In this document: positions 62,201 through 64,000 of the stretch, piece by piece
How the letters are laid out: each line of letters opens with the position of its first letter
Numbering within the stretch: the stretch's first letter is position 1
Assembly (NCBI GenBank): GCA_013350335.1
Contig: CM023536.1
Span: 45,206,314 to 45,270,313, forward strand
Reading direction: 5' to 3'
Length of the DNA stretch: 64,000 nt
Source: Chimonanthus salicifolius
Taxonomy: Eukaryota > Streptophyta > Magnoliopsida > Laurales > Calycanthaceae
Notes under the pieces: model-generated
What the model saw: the letters and a program-made list of their open reading frames with translations, nothing else
Databases searched by the model: none
What the model was told of the DNA's origin: nothing
Program-made: the position numbers and the translations under genes

Positions 62201-64000
62201 AATGAAGTAGTGCATCACTTCTGCCTTCAACATTTTCTGCCATTCCATTTGACCATCATCAGTTCATCAACTCTTTACTGTCTGCCCCAATATTGATTAG
62301 AAGTGGAAATATCAGAAAAAGAGTATCCCACCAATGAAATTTCAACTTTGTGTTGTCCGTGATGAATTGTGCATCATATCTAGGAAAGTTCAAATCGATC
62401 ATGATTTAAGGCATGTCAAAAGACTCCAAAACATACTGAGATTAAACAACATCACATGACGCTTAAATTTCCAAACATATGTCTAATGTCAAAGCACAAT
62501 TTTTTTTTCTTTTGTTCCTCTGTTCTATAAGAACTTTTCAAAAACCTTGAAAAAGATTTTTTGTGTACTTTTATGTAGATAAGAAATCATAGGAAGGAAA
62601 ACAAATTGTGATTACAAAAGGAATTTCATTGTCAAGAAACTGAACACCATTTTTCTTGAGGATTAATCAAACTCAACTTTGGTTCCCGAAAACATTTATA
62701 ACGAGATATTTCACAAAGATAAATACATAAATGGTAATCATAACCACCATAAATAAATAAATCTGTGATACCAATATGCAACTCATAGTTGCTTTAAATT
62801 AAAATGCAAGATATAAGGATGAGAAATGAAAGAAATTTAATACCTTCATTTTTATTTGAAATGGCCCGGTTTATAATACTTTCCAAAGTAAGCCTACCAT
62901 GCTGTAGTAATCCATGGAGAAGCTCTTCACACTGATTGACATAGATAAAAAATTAAAAATCGATTATTACTAATCCATCTAGATGGGTCATCATTCATGC
63001 TACATTAATCAACAGCAAAATTTGTTGAAAAATGAGTTTCGCAATGGTAAATCTAATCTAGCAGCACTGCTCTAGCTGAGATATGCAATTACACAAAGTG
63101 TAGACAGGTCATTTCAGTAAGAGAAGTAAAGATGTTCCAGTGACCAGACTGGAACTGCAGACTCCCCAAAATTTTAGCATCTTTCAGCTAGAATGCTTTC
63201 AATGCAACAAAGCAAATGCTGAGACATCAATTGCAGTGGAAAAATAGAAAAGGAATTTCCCACCAAAGCAAGCAGCATTGCCCAGATGATATTTCACCAA
63301 AACTGGTAAATTACTATTCTATGCCAACAATCACATGGATAGGATTGTCTGCCCAGAGAGAGCTCCCACCATGGAACGTAAGCAGTGGGACACACCCCAC
63401 AATTATCGAGACCATGCTATGACCCACATTTCCAATTTACATACAGTGAAAATACAAAGGAAATAACCAATTCAACAGATAAACACAGATGTAGTGCATG
63501 GGACTCTAAAAGAGAACCCAACCTGCTCGTCCAGGAGCTCGCCTACAATTGCCAGGAACTTGGAGAAACGCATTCTGTGAAGGATGTTATCGAAGATGGC
63601 AGTGTACTGAACAGCATTTGCCTGTGTGGGGGCATCTGGTCCAAAACCAATAAATGAAAATTCATAAAGGCACACAATGAATGTGAGAATTCGATCACGG
63701 GATTTTCTCAATTCCAGAAGGGGTGTAACATTGAAACCTGGAGTTTCGACAGTGAAAGCTTGGACGCAATTGTGTTGGATGAGGACGAGTAGGCATTTCT
63801 TCAACTGGTCCTGTTGTAGTTTGGTGAACTTGGCCAACACCTGCAGCGTCAGTGACCCTTTCTGCAGCAGGATTCTGCAAACTTTCTGCGGCATATGAAA
63901 AGAGAAAAAAGCAATTACTGCATGGAAATACACGAAACAATGCGAGAGAGGGAAGAAAGGTGCGTTGTTTGGAAAGTCACATACACCGACGAGATCACCG
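9638..64000 (-). CDS. RPC3: DNA-directed RNA polymerase III subunit RPC3 (C82 / NRPC3), 13 exons, 5' end beyond window
   Basis: Subunit of nuclear RNA polymerase III, which transcribes tRNA, 5S rRNA and other small RNAs. In the family, RPC3/C82 forms the RPC3-RPC6-RPC7 initiation subcomplex and folds into tandem winged helices. Thirteen minus-strand exons join in phase: 63985-64000 (partial), 63523-63885, 62844-62931, 61877-62022, 53573-53722, 39931-40044, 26129-26240, 25805-25948, 23465-23502, 23259-23351, 15232-15315, 13532-13681 and 9638-9772. They total 1633 nt, about 543 residues plus stop. Motifs that I recognise from RPC3 proteins include [14 protein letters not shown] ([10 protein letters not shown]), [70 protein letters not shown] and the C-terminal [14 protein letters not shown]. 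All introns are GT-AG and no stop or frameshift interrupts the joined frame. The length fits the family (about 530-560 residues). The gene is unusual only in size: more than 54 kb, through transposons in introns 4, 5, 6 and 10. The start codon and promoter lie beyond base 64000. Confidence 0.93.
10187..10400 (-). mobile_element. Possible LINE 3' tail in RPC3 intron 12
   Basis: A T run at 10187 is followed by CTGTTTTGAAACAGTAATAG and TTTGTTAATAAAATAAAC. This resembles the 3' ends of other minus-strand LINEs in the window (poly(T), then a TTTATTAATAAA-type tract). No domain is visible. Confidence 0.35.
10428..10469. repeat. (TA)n microsatellite, followed by a TG tract
   Basis: About 21 TA dinucleotides, then a TGTGTG-rich stretch to about 10495. 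It lies in RPC3 intron 12. Confidence 0.95.
11045..11480 (+). pseudogene. LINE 3' remnant: RNase H-like domain
   Basis: The plus-strand translation contains [20 protein letters not shown], then [20 protein letters not shown], the glycine-rich strand and E-containing helix of the plant LINE RNase H domain. Stops and frameshifts follow. The end, TTGTATCTTCTTATTTTTTG then TTTATTAATCC, resembles a LINE 3' UTR. It lies in RPC3 intron 12, antisense to the gene. Confidence 0.6.
12074..13137 (+). mobile_element. Solo LTR (1064 bp) with perfect 5-bp target duplication
   Basis: Begins TGATGCGGAGCATTC and ends TTGTCCTGCGTCA, flanked by CCTCC on both sides (12069-12073 and 13138-13142). It contains a TATA-like TTTATATAGGC (about 12310) followed by GTTTTTACAATGAAATAAAA. 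The ends match those of the 15929-19668 element (TGATGCGGAGCATT...TGTCYTGCRTCA), so it is the same superfamily in the opposite orientation. The pyrimidine-rich open frame at 12468-12725 lies inside the LTR and is probably not a gene. Confidence 0.85.
13532..13681 (-). CDS. RPC3: RPC3 exon 12
   Basis: 50 codons in phase 0, acceptor TTATGCAG, donor GTCAGT. It contains [20 protein letters not shown] and [16 protein letters not shown], typical of the C-terminal part of plant RPC3. The first residues ([11 protein letters not shown]) are less conserved. Confidence 0.92.
15232..15315 (-). CDS. RPC3: RPC3 exon 11
   Basis: 28 codons in phase 0, acceptor TTACAG, donor GTAAAG. It encodes [20 protein letters not shown] then KDNFLVME. 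This continues the ETDR of exon 10 in the way expected for RPC3. Confidence 0.92.
15740..15928 (-). pseudogene. LINE remnant, 3' part, split by the LTR element at 15929
   Basis: On the minus strand the RNase H-like text of 19669-20018 ([32 protein letters not shown]) breaks at the LTR element. It appears to resume here with a short coding tail and a LINE-like 3' UTR ending TTACTGATAAAAATGAAAAG. The join is inferred, not proven. Confidence 0.5.
15929..17169 (-). repeat. 3' LTR of the 15929-19668 element
   Basis: 1241 bp, aligning almost throughout with 18475-19668 apart from small indels and substitutions. It carries TATTTATAGAGAC (about 17017, TATA-like on the minus strand) and a GAGAAG-rich tract. 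Confidence 0.88.
17193..17729 (-). pseudogene. Unassigned open frame inside the LARD-like element
   Basis: 178 codons on the minus strand, located just upstream of the 3' LTR. I recognise no gag, pol or host domain. The frame is open but has no repeated motif or zinc knuckle. It could be decayed gag or chance. Confidence 0.25.
18456..18470 (-). other. Primer binding site (tRNA-iMet type)
   Basis: The minus strand reads TGGTATCAGAGACAG, four bases after the 5' LTR. The first 11 bases fit the complement of the initiator-Met tRNA 3' end used by many plant LTR elements. Confidence 0.8.
18475..19668 (-). repeat. 5' LTR of the 15929-19668 element
   Basis: 1194 bp partner of the left LTR, directly followed on the minus strand by the primer binding site. 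Confidence 0.88.
19669..20018 (-). pseudogene. LINE RNase H remnant with 84-bp triplication
   Basis: The minus-strand reading [29 protein letters not shown] and [17 protein letters not shown] matches the plant LINE RNase H fold. The segment before NILSFF is repeated three times, with starts at 19767, 19851 and 19935, exactly 84 bp or 28 codons apart. Stop codons in each unit show that it is dead. Confidence 0.65.
20330..20935 (+). pseudogene. LINE fragment spanning the end of ORF1 and the start of ORF2
   Basis: From 20353 a plus-strand frame reads [17 protein letters not shown] and continues with stops to about 20876. At 20877 comes [12 protein letters not shown], the typical first residues of the LINE ORF2 endonuclease. 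Homology then stops. The order ORF1 tail then ORF2 start fits a truncated LINE in RPC3 intron 10, antisense to the gene. Confidence 0.55.
21540..22780 (-). pseudogene. Decayed Ty1/copia reverse transcriptase to RNase H region
   Basis: Minus-strand translation gives [20 protein letters not shown], then LVIKDLGPL and [16 protein letters not shown], all Copia reverse transcriptase text. RNase H-like [18 protein letters not shown] lies at about 21600-21650. Frames are broken and no LTR is visible. A SINE (22241-22424) is inserted in it. Confidence 0.7.
22241..22424 (+). mobile_element. tRNA-derived SINE inserted in the Copia remnant
   Basis: 184 bp, starting ACGTCGCACGGGATAGCTCA with an A-box-like ATAGCTCAACTGA and a B-box-like CTTTGAGTCCCG. 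It ends CATCATCAAAAAAAAATT. Perfect 16-bp target duplications, TGTTGAAGGGCTTCAT, lie at 22225-22240 and 22425-22440. The Copia sequence resumes after it. Confidence 0.9.
23259..23351 (-). CDS. RPC3: RPC3 exon 10
   Basis: 31 codons in phase 0, acceptor CTATAG, donor GTAATT. It encodes [20 protein letters not shown] then [11 protein letters not shown], a strongly conserved RPC3 core. Intron 9 is 113 bp. Intron 10 is 7.9 kb and transposon-filled. Confidence 0.94.
23465..23502 (-). CDS. RPC3: RPC3 exon 9 (38-nt microexon)
   Basis: 38 nt, phase 1 in and phase 0 out, acceptor TTGCTGTAG, donor GTACTT. It encodes [13 protein letters not shown], joining YSI of exon 8 to [10 protein letters not shown] of exon 10. 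The frame only works with this microexon included. Confidence 0.88.
24131..24933. mobile_element. Probable hAT-like MITE interrupted by a SINE
   Basis: The left end, AGGCCTGTTCATAGACC, and the right end (reverse complement GGACCTGTTCATGGGCTGG) form terminal inverted repeats. The interior has many GGGCTT / AAGCCC motifs, common in plant hAT MITEs of this type. No clear 8-bp duplication was found, so the boundaries are approximate. The SINE at 24391-24588 lies inside. Confidence 0.5.
24391..24588 (+). mobile_element. tRNA-derived SINE, family B
   Basis: 198 bp with GGAGTGATAGCAAGGAAC (A-box side) and CTGAACTCGATTCC (B-box), a conserved TAGTTATCCAGTGTATGTG block and an A-rich tail. It is flanked by AACTATAAATGAAC (24377-24390) and AACTATAAGTGAAC (24589-24602), a 14-bp duplication with one mismatch. 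Confidence 0.88.
25361..25699. mobile_element. hAT-like MITE (CAATGTT family)
   Basis: 339 bp. Ends are CAATGTTATAAAAT and, reverse complemented, CAGTGTTTTAAAAA. The 8-bp duplications GTCAATTC (25353-25360) and GTGAATTC (25700-25707) differ by one base. TIR and duplication length indicate hAT. It lies in RPC3 intron 8, 106 bp from exon 8, and has the same terminal family as 46246-46683. Confidence 0.78.
25805..25948 (-). CDS. RPC3: RPC3 exon 8
   Basis: 144 nt, phase 1 to phase 1, acceptor TTTGCAG, donor GTACTT. It reads [20 protein letters not shown] then [17 protein letters not shown], a winged-helix segment of RPC3. Intron 7, upstream in transcription order, is only 180 bp. Confidence 0.92.
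26129..26240 (-). CDS. RPC3: RPC3 exon 7
   Basis: 112 nt, phase 0 in and phase 1 out, acceptor CATCTCAG, donor GTGATT. It encodes [20 protein letters not shown] then [17 protein letters not shown], directly continuing exon 6. An open frame extends past both splice sites, so a start at an upstream ATG would be misleading. Confidence 0.93.
26313..27972. other. RPC3 intron 6, left part
   Basis: AT-rich intron DNA. It contains the LINE remnant at about 27120-27440 and a (TG)n tract near 27858. No gene was recognised. Confidence 0.45.
27120..27440 (-). pseudogene. LINE 3' remnant (end of RNase H domain)
   Basis: The minus strand reads [20 protein letters not shown] then [16 protein letters not shown], the C-terminal helix region of plant LINE RNase H. 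It is followed by a short 3' UTR ending AATAATATATTTTC. The 5' portion is missing. Sense to RPC3. Confidence 0.65.
27973..28312 (+). repeat. 5' LTR of the 27973-30448 element
   Basis: 340 bp with CTTATAAATACAG (TATA-like) near 28182 and AATATTCAATAAAATTAAT (polyadenylation-like) near 28222. Confidence 0.92.
28315..28328 (+). other. Primer binding site (tRNA-iMet type)
   Basis: TGGTATCAGAGCCT lies two bases after the 5' LTR and matches the complement of the initiator-Met tRNA 3' end. Confidence 0.88.
29234..29989 (+). CDS. Unassigned ORF inside the non-autonomous LTR element
   Basis: 251 codons in the interior of the 27973-30448 element. The first part has an [24 protein letters not shown] charged, possibly helical segment (about residues 80-115). 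The second half is rich in Pro, Ser, Thr and Ala. There is no CCHC knuckle, protease DTG or polymerase motif. It could be a gag-like remnant kept by the element, a captured fragment or a chance frame. I do not recognise a family. The frame upstream (28195-28959) begins inside the LTR and is pyrimidine-driven, so I do not call it. Confidence 0.3.
   Translation: MTPLTNIQYHKSWDPSILPNLTQVDQFDRVPSIISKSIYCMTSYCDYSNRHVFASAAPRSGYPHHIDPIASNNNGVHFLCQFEFNDFKSEFISKLRSEFHKFFQEFRELLLNRKYSATIKVNKISTYVSASSRCVSTPPKAPSVFVHTPASDTKFMPAPPTSHDPKVIAHVGDSANCAADATVDATTACRSTTTISYPLLGASSDNHSGPCDHSNALWRPLRHQLGSSLLEPFCGPWLRRLTTGIFSSPKH
30109..30448 (+). repeat. 3' LTR of the 27973-30448 element
   Basis: Same length as the 5' LTR (340 bp), differing at roughly a dozen positions by eye. 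Confidence 0.92.
30454..30960. other. Intron 6 sequence between two retroelements
   Basis: About 500 bp of AT-rich DNA with no recognised element or gene. It ends in the T run of the LINE at 30961. Confidence 0.5.
31147..31632 (-). pseudogene. LINE RNase H domain
   Basis: Contains [36 protein letters not shown] and [12 protein letters not shown], the D, E and D catalytic positions of RNase H. Closely related to the copies at 54198-54644 and 46698-47100. Confidence 0.85.
33373..33999 (-). pseudogene. LINE reverse transcriptase, N-terminal half
   Basis: Contains [57 protein letters not shown] and [13 protein letters not shown], the palm-1 region with the DFQKxYD motif. It continues in other frames to YADDTVIF near 33090, so the gene is broken. 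Confidence 0.85.
34176..34604. other. Intron 6 spacer between LINE and Copia
   Basis: About 430 bp without a gene. It contains short internal repeats of an ATTCATC / GATGAATCCATC type and no recognised element. Confidence 0.45.
34605..34842 (-). repeat. 3' LTR of the truncated Copia
   Basis: On the minus strand it starts TGTTGTGGGACCC and ends TTATTCTACA. It matches the LTRs of 46064-52419 in ends and in an ATATATAATAAA-type tract. Confidence 0.85.
34850..35239 (-). pseudogene. Copia RNase H
   Basis: Contains [43 protein letters not shown] and [10 protein letters not shown], the standard Copia RNase H motifs. The frame is open from there to its stop just before the polypurine tract; the upstream part is frameshifted. 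Confidence 0.9.
35442..36150 (-). pseudogene. Copia reverse transcriptase, C-terminal part
   Basis: Contains [37 protein letters not shown] and RPDLSYVVG. The YVDD-type catalytic box upstream (near 35810-35840) is degraded. Confidence 0.85.
36165..38265. mobile_element. hAT-like non-autonomous element in the Copia RT gene
   Basis: Ends CAAGGTTGTCAAAATCG and (reverse complement) CAAGGTTCTAAAAAATGAATCG. It is flanked by the 8-bp duplications GTCTACAC (36157-36164) and GTCCACAC (38266-38273), one mismatch. The paralogous Copia at 48850-48880 shows the uninterrupted site. At 2.1 kb it has no transposase that I can recognise. It contains a purine/pyrimidine-rich block (36345-36560), a GC-rich block (37130-37210), TATACAGTATTACAG repeats (37320-37400) and a smaller nested element. 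The ORF at 36263-36703 is compositional. Confidence 0.85.
37401..38058. mobile_element. Smaller inverted-repeat element nested in the hAT-like element
   Basis: Left end CAGTAAAACCTCTATAATGT; right end (reverse complement) CGGTAAACTCTCTATAATGT. An internal hairpin (AACCTCTATAATGTAATATA pairing with its complement near 37455) lies at the left end. Flanks TATACAGTTA and TATATTGTTA agree at 8 of 10 bases. Confidence 0.55.
38274..38511 (-). pseudogene. Copia reverse transcriptase, N-terminal part
   Basis: Contains [39 protein letters not shown] and [10 protein letters not shown], the start of Copia RT. It is separated from the rest of RT by the hAT-like insertion. Confidence 0.88.
38798..39400 (-). 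pseudogene. Copia integrase fragment
   Basis: Contains [20 protein letters not shown] (catalytic D region) and [18 protein letters not shown] further on. Frameshifted; the N-terminal zinc finger is missing because the element is truncated. Confidence 0.8.
39931..40044 (-). CDS. RPC3: RPC3 exon 6
   Basis: 38 codons in phase 0. It reads [20 protein letters not shown] and ends in [17 protein letters not shown], a well-conserved RPC3 segment. Acceptor GATTTAAG, donor GTTTGTG. It lies between the 13.5-kb intron 5 and the 13.7-kb intron 6, so it is an island of 114 coding bases in 27 kb of transposon-rich DNA. Confidence 0.93.
40111..41060 (-). mobile_element. LTR-like fragment, minus strand
   Basis: Starts TGACGCAGGACA, like the LTR ends at 15929 and 18475. 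Like them it has a purine-rich GAGAAAAGGGAAAAG tract (40790-40860) followed by a TATA-like TATTTATAAA (41017). The right end and target duplication were not found. It lies next to exon 6 in intron 5. Confidence 0.4.
40720..40743 (+). repeat. Short TTAGGG interstitial repeat
   Basis: Four perfect TTAGGG units with degenerate copies before them. The plant telomere repeat is usually TTTAGGG, so this is probably a chance microsatellite inside the LTR-like fragment. Confidence 0.9.
41061..42032. other. Intron 5 sequence without a recognised element
   Basis: AT-rich, with no coding signal. The minus-strand frames at 41449-41649 and 41882-42067 are short and compositional. Confidence 0.45.
42033..43805 (-). 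mobile_element. 5'-truncated LINE of a second family
   Basis: A T run at 42033-42043 marks the 3' end. The minus strand then shows a weak RNase H-like region (42490-42200), a zinc-binding region (43176-42835) with [20 protein letters not shown], and RVT C-terminal text [20 protein letters not shown] (43583-43305). The element is truncated near 43805, upstream of [13 protein letters not shown]. It differs clearly from the LINE families at 30961 and 54076. No target duplication was identified. Confidence 0.75.
43851..44360. repeat. Two local duplications and a (TC)n tract
   Basis: A 108-bp segment starting AAAGATTTTCACCA recurs at 43851 and 43959. A second segment (CCATAACTCATACACAGAAT and flanks) recurs about 181 bp apart, at about 44084 and 44265. 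A (TC)n run occupies 44229-44262. Confidence 0.88.
44361..45884. other. Unassigned intron 5 sequence
   Basis: No element boundaries seen. Two open frames stand out: 44657-45019 minus (120 codons) and 45081-45269 plus ([20 protein letters not shown], then [13 protein letters not shown]). Neither matches a family I can name. The second could be the start of a LINE-type ORF1. Confidence 0.3.
45885..46063 (-). pseudogene. LINE 3' remnant, left half, host of the Copia insertion
   Basis: The 3' UTR-like tail of a LINE (minus strand, ending TTTTTAAATAATATAA). It continues the RNase H end found at 52420-52570 on the other side of the Copia. The CCAAT target duplication joins them. Confidence 0.6.
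46246..46683. mobile_element. hAT-like MITE (CAATGTT family) in the Copia 3' LTR
   Basis: 438 bp with ends CAATGTTTTAAAACCC and (reverse complement) CAATGTTATCACACTCG. Perfect 8-bp duplication ATACAACC at 46238-46245 and 46684-46691. The interior holds GGGTTTTTAAGGGT and GGTTGACCCG type motifs like the MITE at 25361. No coding capacity. Confidence 0.9.
46698..47100 (+). mobile_element. 5'-truncated LINE fragment with poly(A), plus strand
   Basis: The 3' end of a [20 protein letters not shown], then [20 protein letters not shown] and a 3' UTR ending ACCTTTCAAAAAAAAAAA. It is flanked by a perfect 14-bp duplication ATACAACCAATCAG (46684-46697 and 47101-47114). It is closest to the RNase H of the intron 4 LINE. 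It inserted exactly at the edge of the hAT MITE. Confidence 0.9.
47211..47614 (-). pseudogene. Copia RNase H
   Basis: Contains [43 protein letters not shown] and [10 protein letters not shown]. The metal-binding positions are partly altered (FYDNQ instead of FCDNQ). Confidence 0.85.
47647..48050 (-). mobile_element. TRIM (miniature LTR element) inside the Copia
   Basis: Two 125-bp terminal repeats (47647-47771 and 47927-48050; plus strand TGTTAGGACCTGG...CAACA or CTAACA) enclose 155 bp. On the minus strand a primer site TGGTATCAAAGCCAGG follows the right repeat, and TTGAGGGGGGAT precedes the left one. Flanks AGTTG and AGCTA agree at 3 of 5 bases. The paralogous Copia at 35330-35360 shows no insertion. 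Each repeat has TCCTTTATAAACCCC. Confidence 0.88.
48270..49100 (-). pseudogene. Copia reverse transcriptase
   Basis: Contains [38 protein letters not shown] and [14 protein letters not shown] with the YADD catalytic box. Several frameshifts and stops. Confidence 0.9.
49340..50191 (-). pseudogene. Copia GAG-pre-integrase and integrase
   Basis: Contains [17 protein letters not shown] (His/Cys finger region) and [14 protein letters not shown] text ([13 protein letters not shown]) further on. The catalytic core is strongly degraded, and part is missing near 49750. Confidence 0.8.
50210..50704 (-). pseudogene. Copia protease region
   Basis: Contains [13 protein letters not shown], the protease active site (D-S/T-G expected; here D-F-G), then [20 protein letters not shown]. 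The altered triad suggests that the enzyme is dead. Confidence 0.85.
50628..51549 (-). pseudogene. Copia gag
   Basis: Starts [20 protein letters not shown], then [17 protein letters not shown], typical of Copia gag. The zinc knuckle [19 protein letters not shown] is at about 50740-50790. A frameshift separates the two halves. Confidence 0.88.
52204..52419 (-). repeat. 5' LTR of the complete Copia
   Basis: 216 bp. It carries ACACATGTATATATAATAAA and GAATGAATAATAGAGAATAT segments shared with the 3' LTR. The inner end reads TTCTATG rather than the expected TTCTACA. Confidence 0.88.
52420..52570 (-). pseudogene. LINE RNase H remnant, right half, host of the Copia insertion
   Basis: The minus strand reads [20 protein letters not shown] then [17 protein letters not shown], the end of a plant LINE RNase H domain. 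It continues at 46063 leftwards after the Copia. Confidence 0.65.
52571..53572. other. Intron 5 sequence next to exon 5
   Basis: 1 kb of AT-rich DNA without a recognised element. The segment 52580-52690 has three imperfect TTTTTCAAA-containing repeats. Confidence 0.5.
53573..53722 (-). CDS. RPC3: RPC3 exon 5 (variable linker)
   Basis: 50 codons in phase 0, from acceptor TTCTTCAG to donor GTTGGT. It reads [20 protein letters not shown] and further polar, low-complexity residues ending SGGK. This linker is poorly conserved in the family. The exon call rests on clean splice sites, open phase and perfect continuation into KRKQEALE of exon 6. Confidence 0.82.
54198..57483 (-). pseudogene. LINE ORF2 remainder: reverse transcriptase, zinc-binding region and RNase H
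   Basis: Minus-strand segments in successive frames cover a linker (57483-57091) and RT (57182-55939). RT has [53 protein letters not shown] and [10 protein letters not shown] thumb/zf-RVT region follows (55938-54660), then RNase H (54644-54198) with [30 protein letters not shown] and [10 protein letters not shown]. The catalytic residues that I can see are retained, but frameshifts near 57400, 57150, 56880 and 56250 and in-frame stops near 55940 and 54660 break the gene. Confidence 0.88.
57407..58261 (-). CDS. LINE ORF2, apurinic-type endonuclease domain
   Basis: 284 open codons from [14 protein letters not shown]. The catalytic motifs of the exonuclease-endonuclease-phosphatase fold are all present in order: NVRG, QETK, VYGPN, GGDFNVV, FTWSN, LDRFL and SDHIPI. 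In an active element this domain nicks target DNA. The frame then shifts near 57410, so this is the intact N-terminal part of a broken ORF2. Confidence 0.85.
   Translation of the reverse strand: MSMKVMSWNVRGLGDAMKRVTVKRVVLSQRPDVLFLQETKCREPDEGFVRSVWGSASMGWVGKASKGASGGVWMIWDASKLKLVFVQIGVFSIMMVLEEISAGKSFMFTNVYGPNDDAFWSQFFEEIIADRGSSVLPWCLGGDFNVVRRMSERNGCHRISSPMQVFNSWIDEVNLLDLPLGGASFTWSNMQDIPTLARLDRFLIDSSWEECFHLSSQRALSNPVSDHIPIVLDSSLDSWGPTPFRFELAWLQIDGFKELVESWWRESNPVGFKGLLLAAETEVC
58549..59603 (-). pseudogene. Frameshifted C-terminal part of LINE ORF1 with 69-bp repeats
   Basis: Open text in two other frames continues ORF1: [20 protein letters not shown], then [20 protein letters not shown] and [19 protein letters not shown], ending [16 protein letters not shown]. 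The segment with CATCTTGGCTC[AG]GATCCT is repeated at 59067 and 59136 (69 bp, 23 codons). A more diverged third copy lies near 58900. Confidence 0.65.
59604..60614 (-). CDS. LINE ORF1: RRM and DUF4283-like RNA-binding protein
   Basis: 336 codons from [20 protein letters not shown]. An RRM occupies about residues 12-90, with RNP2-like VFVGNI and RNP1-like KNFAFVRF. A second domain (about 125-290), with [40 protein letters not shown] and [17 protein letters not shown], matches the DUF4283 type found in plant LINE ORF1 proteins. In the element it would coat the RNA. Downstream text continues in other frames to about 58549, so the C-terminus is frameshifted. It could be read as a pseudogene; the N-terminal 336 codons are open. 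Confidence 0.8.
   Translation of the reverse strand: MVIMVAWWHNSFSVFVGNIPNWGNGDLVRIFGAAGVVFDTFVPFDKRVGKRKNFAFVRFKTERARDNAISLFNGKVHLEKKLQVNKAKFGPEDCLVSNGGWKAKPLLQKEKSKPKQVFHTTFHPADRLLQVNEPFIEKNKEGLTRTWIGVAKNSGISVQDIKRWLQEVWGFDLKVMVRRLSPLMFWFMFASEEENRGVNFGGSHFSEGPLRRIDKWTEVLGPCLVVDWIRIFNVPLHAWRKEVLWKLGELCGAVEEIDPRCLSMEVVEFVRIKVVRTANKDVPKVLSLDVGDIRFGLWTEVEARGMVSMDEVISQGASSDLEFLATMAGAWDPSVP
60808..61876. other. Intron 4 sequence between LINE and exon 4
   Basis: AT-rich intron sequence with one SINE (61086-61305) and a T run at 61391. No gene was seen. The frame at 61324-61527 minus is compositional. Confidence 0.5.
61086..61305 (-). mobile_element. tRNA-derived SINE with 20-bp target duplication
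   Basis: 220 bp on the minus strand: GGGGGCTGGTCTGATGGTCA (A-box side), TTGAGTTCGATTCAAACTC (B-box), body, and an A-tail seen as CTTTTTTTAA at left. Perfect 20-bp duplications TTATCCAATTATCACTTATC lie at 61066-61085 and 61306-61325. Confidence 0.92.
61877..62022 (-). CDS. RPC3: RPC3 exon 4
   Basis: 146 nt, phase 1 in and phase 0 out, between acceptor TTCTTCAG and donor GTAGTA. It encodes [20 protein letters not shown] followed by a low-complexity RKRSVKLS tail. The alternative donor two bases upstream (GTGTAG) would shift exon 5 into stops, so the chosen donor is supported by the reading frame. Intron 4 downstream is 8.15 kb and holds a whole LINE. Confidence 0.9.
62844..62931 (-). CDS. RPC3: RPC3 exon 3
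   Basis: 88 nt, phase 0 in and phase 1 out. It reads [19 protein letters not shown] then [10 protein letters not shown], continuing DEQ from exon 2 into a typical RPC3 segment. Acceptor AATCAG, donor GTATTA. Intron 2 is 591 bp and holds no recognised element. Confidence 0.92.
63523..63885 (-). CDS. RPC3: RPC3 exon 2 (first winged helix)
   Basis: 121 codons in phase 0, from acceptor GCCGCAG to donor GTTGGG. It starts [15 protein letters not shown] and contains [10 protein letters not shown] and [17 protein letters not shown], ending ...LLDEQ. This is the N-terminal helix-turn-helix region and the start of the RPC82 domain. It is the longest exon visible and carries the clearest family signature. 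Confidence 0.93.
63985..64000 (-). CDS. RPC3: RPC3 exon 1 (3' end only)
   Basis: The last 16 bases of the window read GDLVG on the minus strand, followed by a donor GTATGTG at 63984. Joined to exon 2 this gives [15 protein letters not shown], which matches the N-terminal winged-helix start of RPC3. Intron 1 is 99 bp. The rest of exon 1 is outside the window. Confidence 0.8.

Noticed and set aside
63216..63898. Plus-strand frames over RPC3 exon 2
   Set aside because: Antisense shadows of a conserved exon.

Overview
The window is nuclear DNA from a seed plant, most likely an angiosperm. It is AT-rich, with GT-AG introns, Ty1/copia and L1-type LINE retrotransposons, tRNA-derived SINEs and hAT- and Mutator-like miniature elements. 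Nothing prokaryotic, organellar or CRISPR-like was seen.

One host gene dominates. Thirteen exons on the minus strand, from the right edge of the window down to a stop codon at 9638-9640, join in frame. They encode about 543 residues of RNA polymerase III subunit RPC3 (C82 in yeast, NRPC3 in plants). Only the N-terminus, a few tens of residues, lies beyond base 64000. The 1.6 kb of coding sequence is spread over more than 54 kb, because introns 4, 5, 6 and 10 (8.2, 13.5, 13.7 and 7.9 kb) are filled with transposons. All splice sites are GT-AG and all reading phases agree, so the gene looks functional.

Layout from left to right. 1-9637 is downstream intergenic DNA. It holds a Mutator-like MITE with a 31-bp internal array (4127-4614), a 134-bp GATC-rich tandem array (5101-5570), a hairpin MITE (8290-8452) and several SINE copies. 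9638-15315 carries exons 13 to 11, with a 1.06-kb solo LTR (12074-13137) in intron 12. Intron 10 (15316-23258) holds a non-autonomous LTR element with 1.2-kb LTRs inserted in a LINE remnant, a LINE 5' fragment and a decayed Copia with a SINE inside it. 23259-26240 carries exons 10 to 7. Intron 6 (26241-39930) holds a complete 2.5-kb non-autonomous LTR element, a 5'-truncated LINE and a 5'-truncated Copia split by a 2.1-kb hAT-like element. Exon 6 follows. Intron 5 (40045-53572) holds an LTR-like fragment, a LINE, and a nested stack: a LINE remnant hosting a complete Copia, which itself carries a hAT MITE, a LINE fragment and a TRIM. Exon 5 follows. Intron 4 (53723-61876) holds a near-complete 6.7-kb LINE and a SINE. 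Exons 4 to 1 close the window.

I found no convincing undescribed biological system. The most unusual items are the transposon-inflated housekeeping gene, the datable insertion stack with target-site duplications, two non-autonomous LTR families (one with an ORF I cannot assign), and the GATC-rich array. All protein assignments come from reading translations and recalling family motifs; no database search was run.
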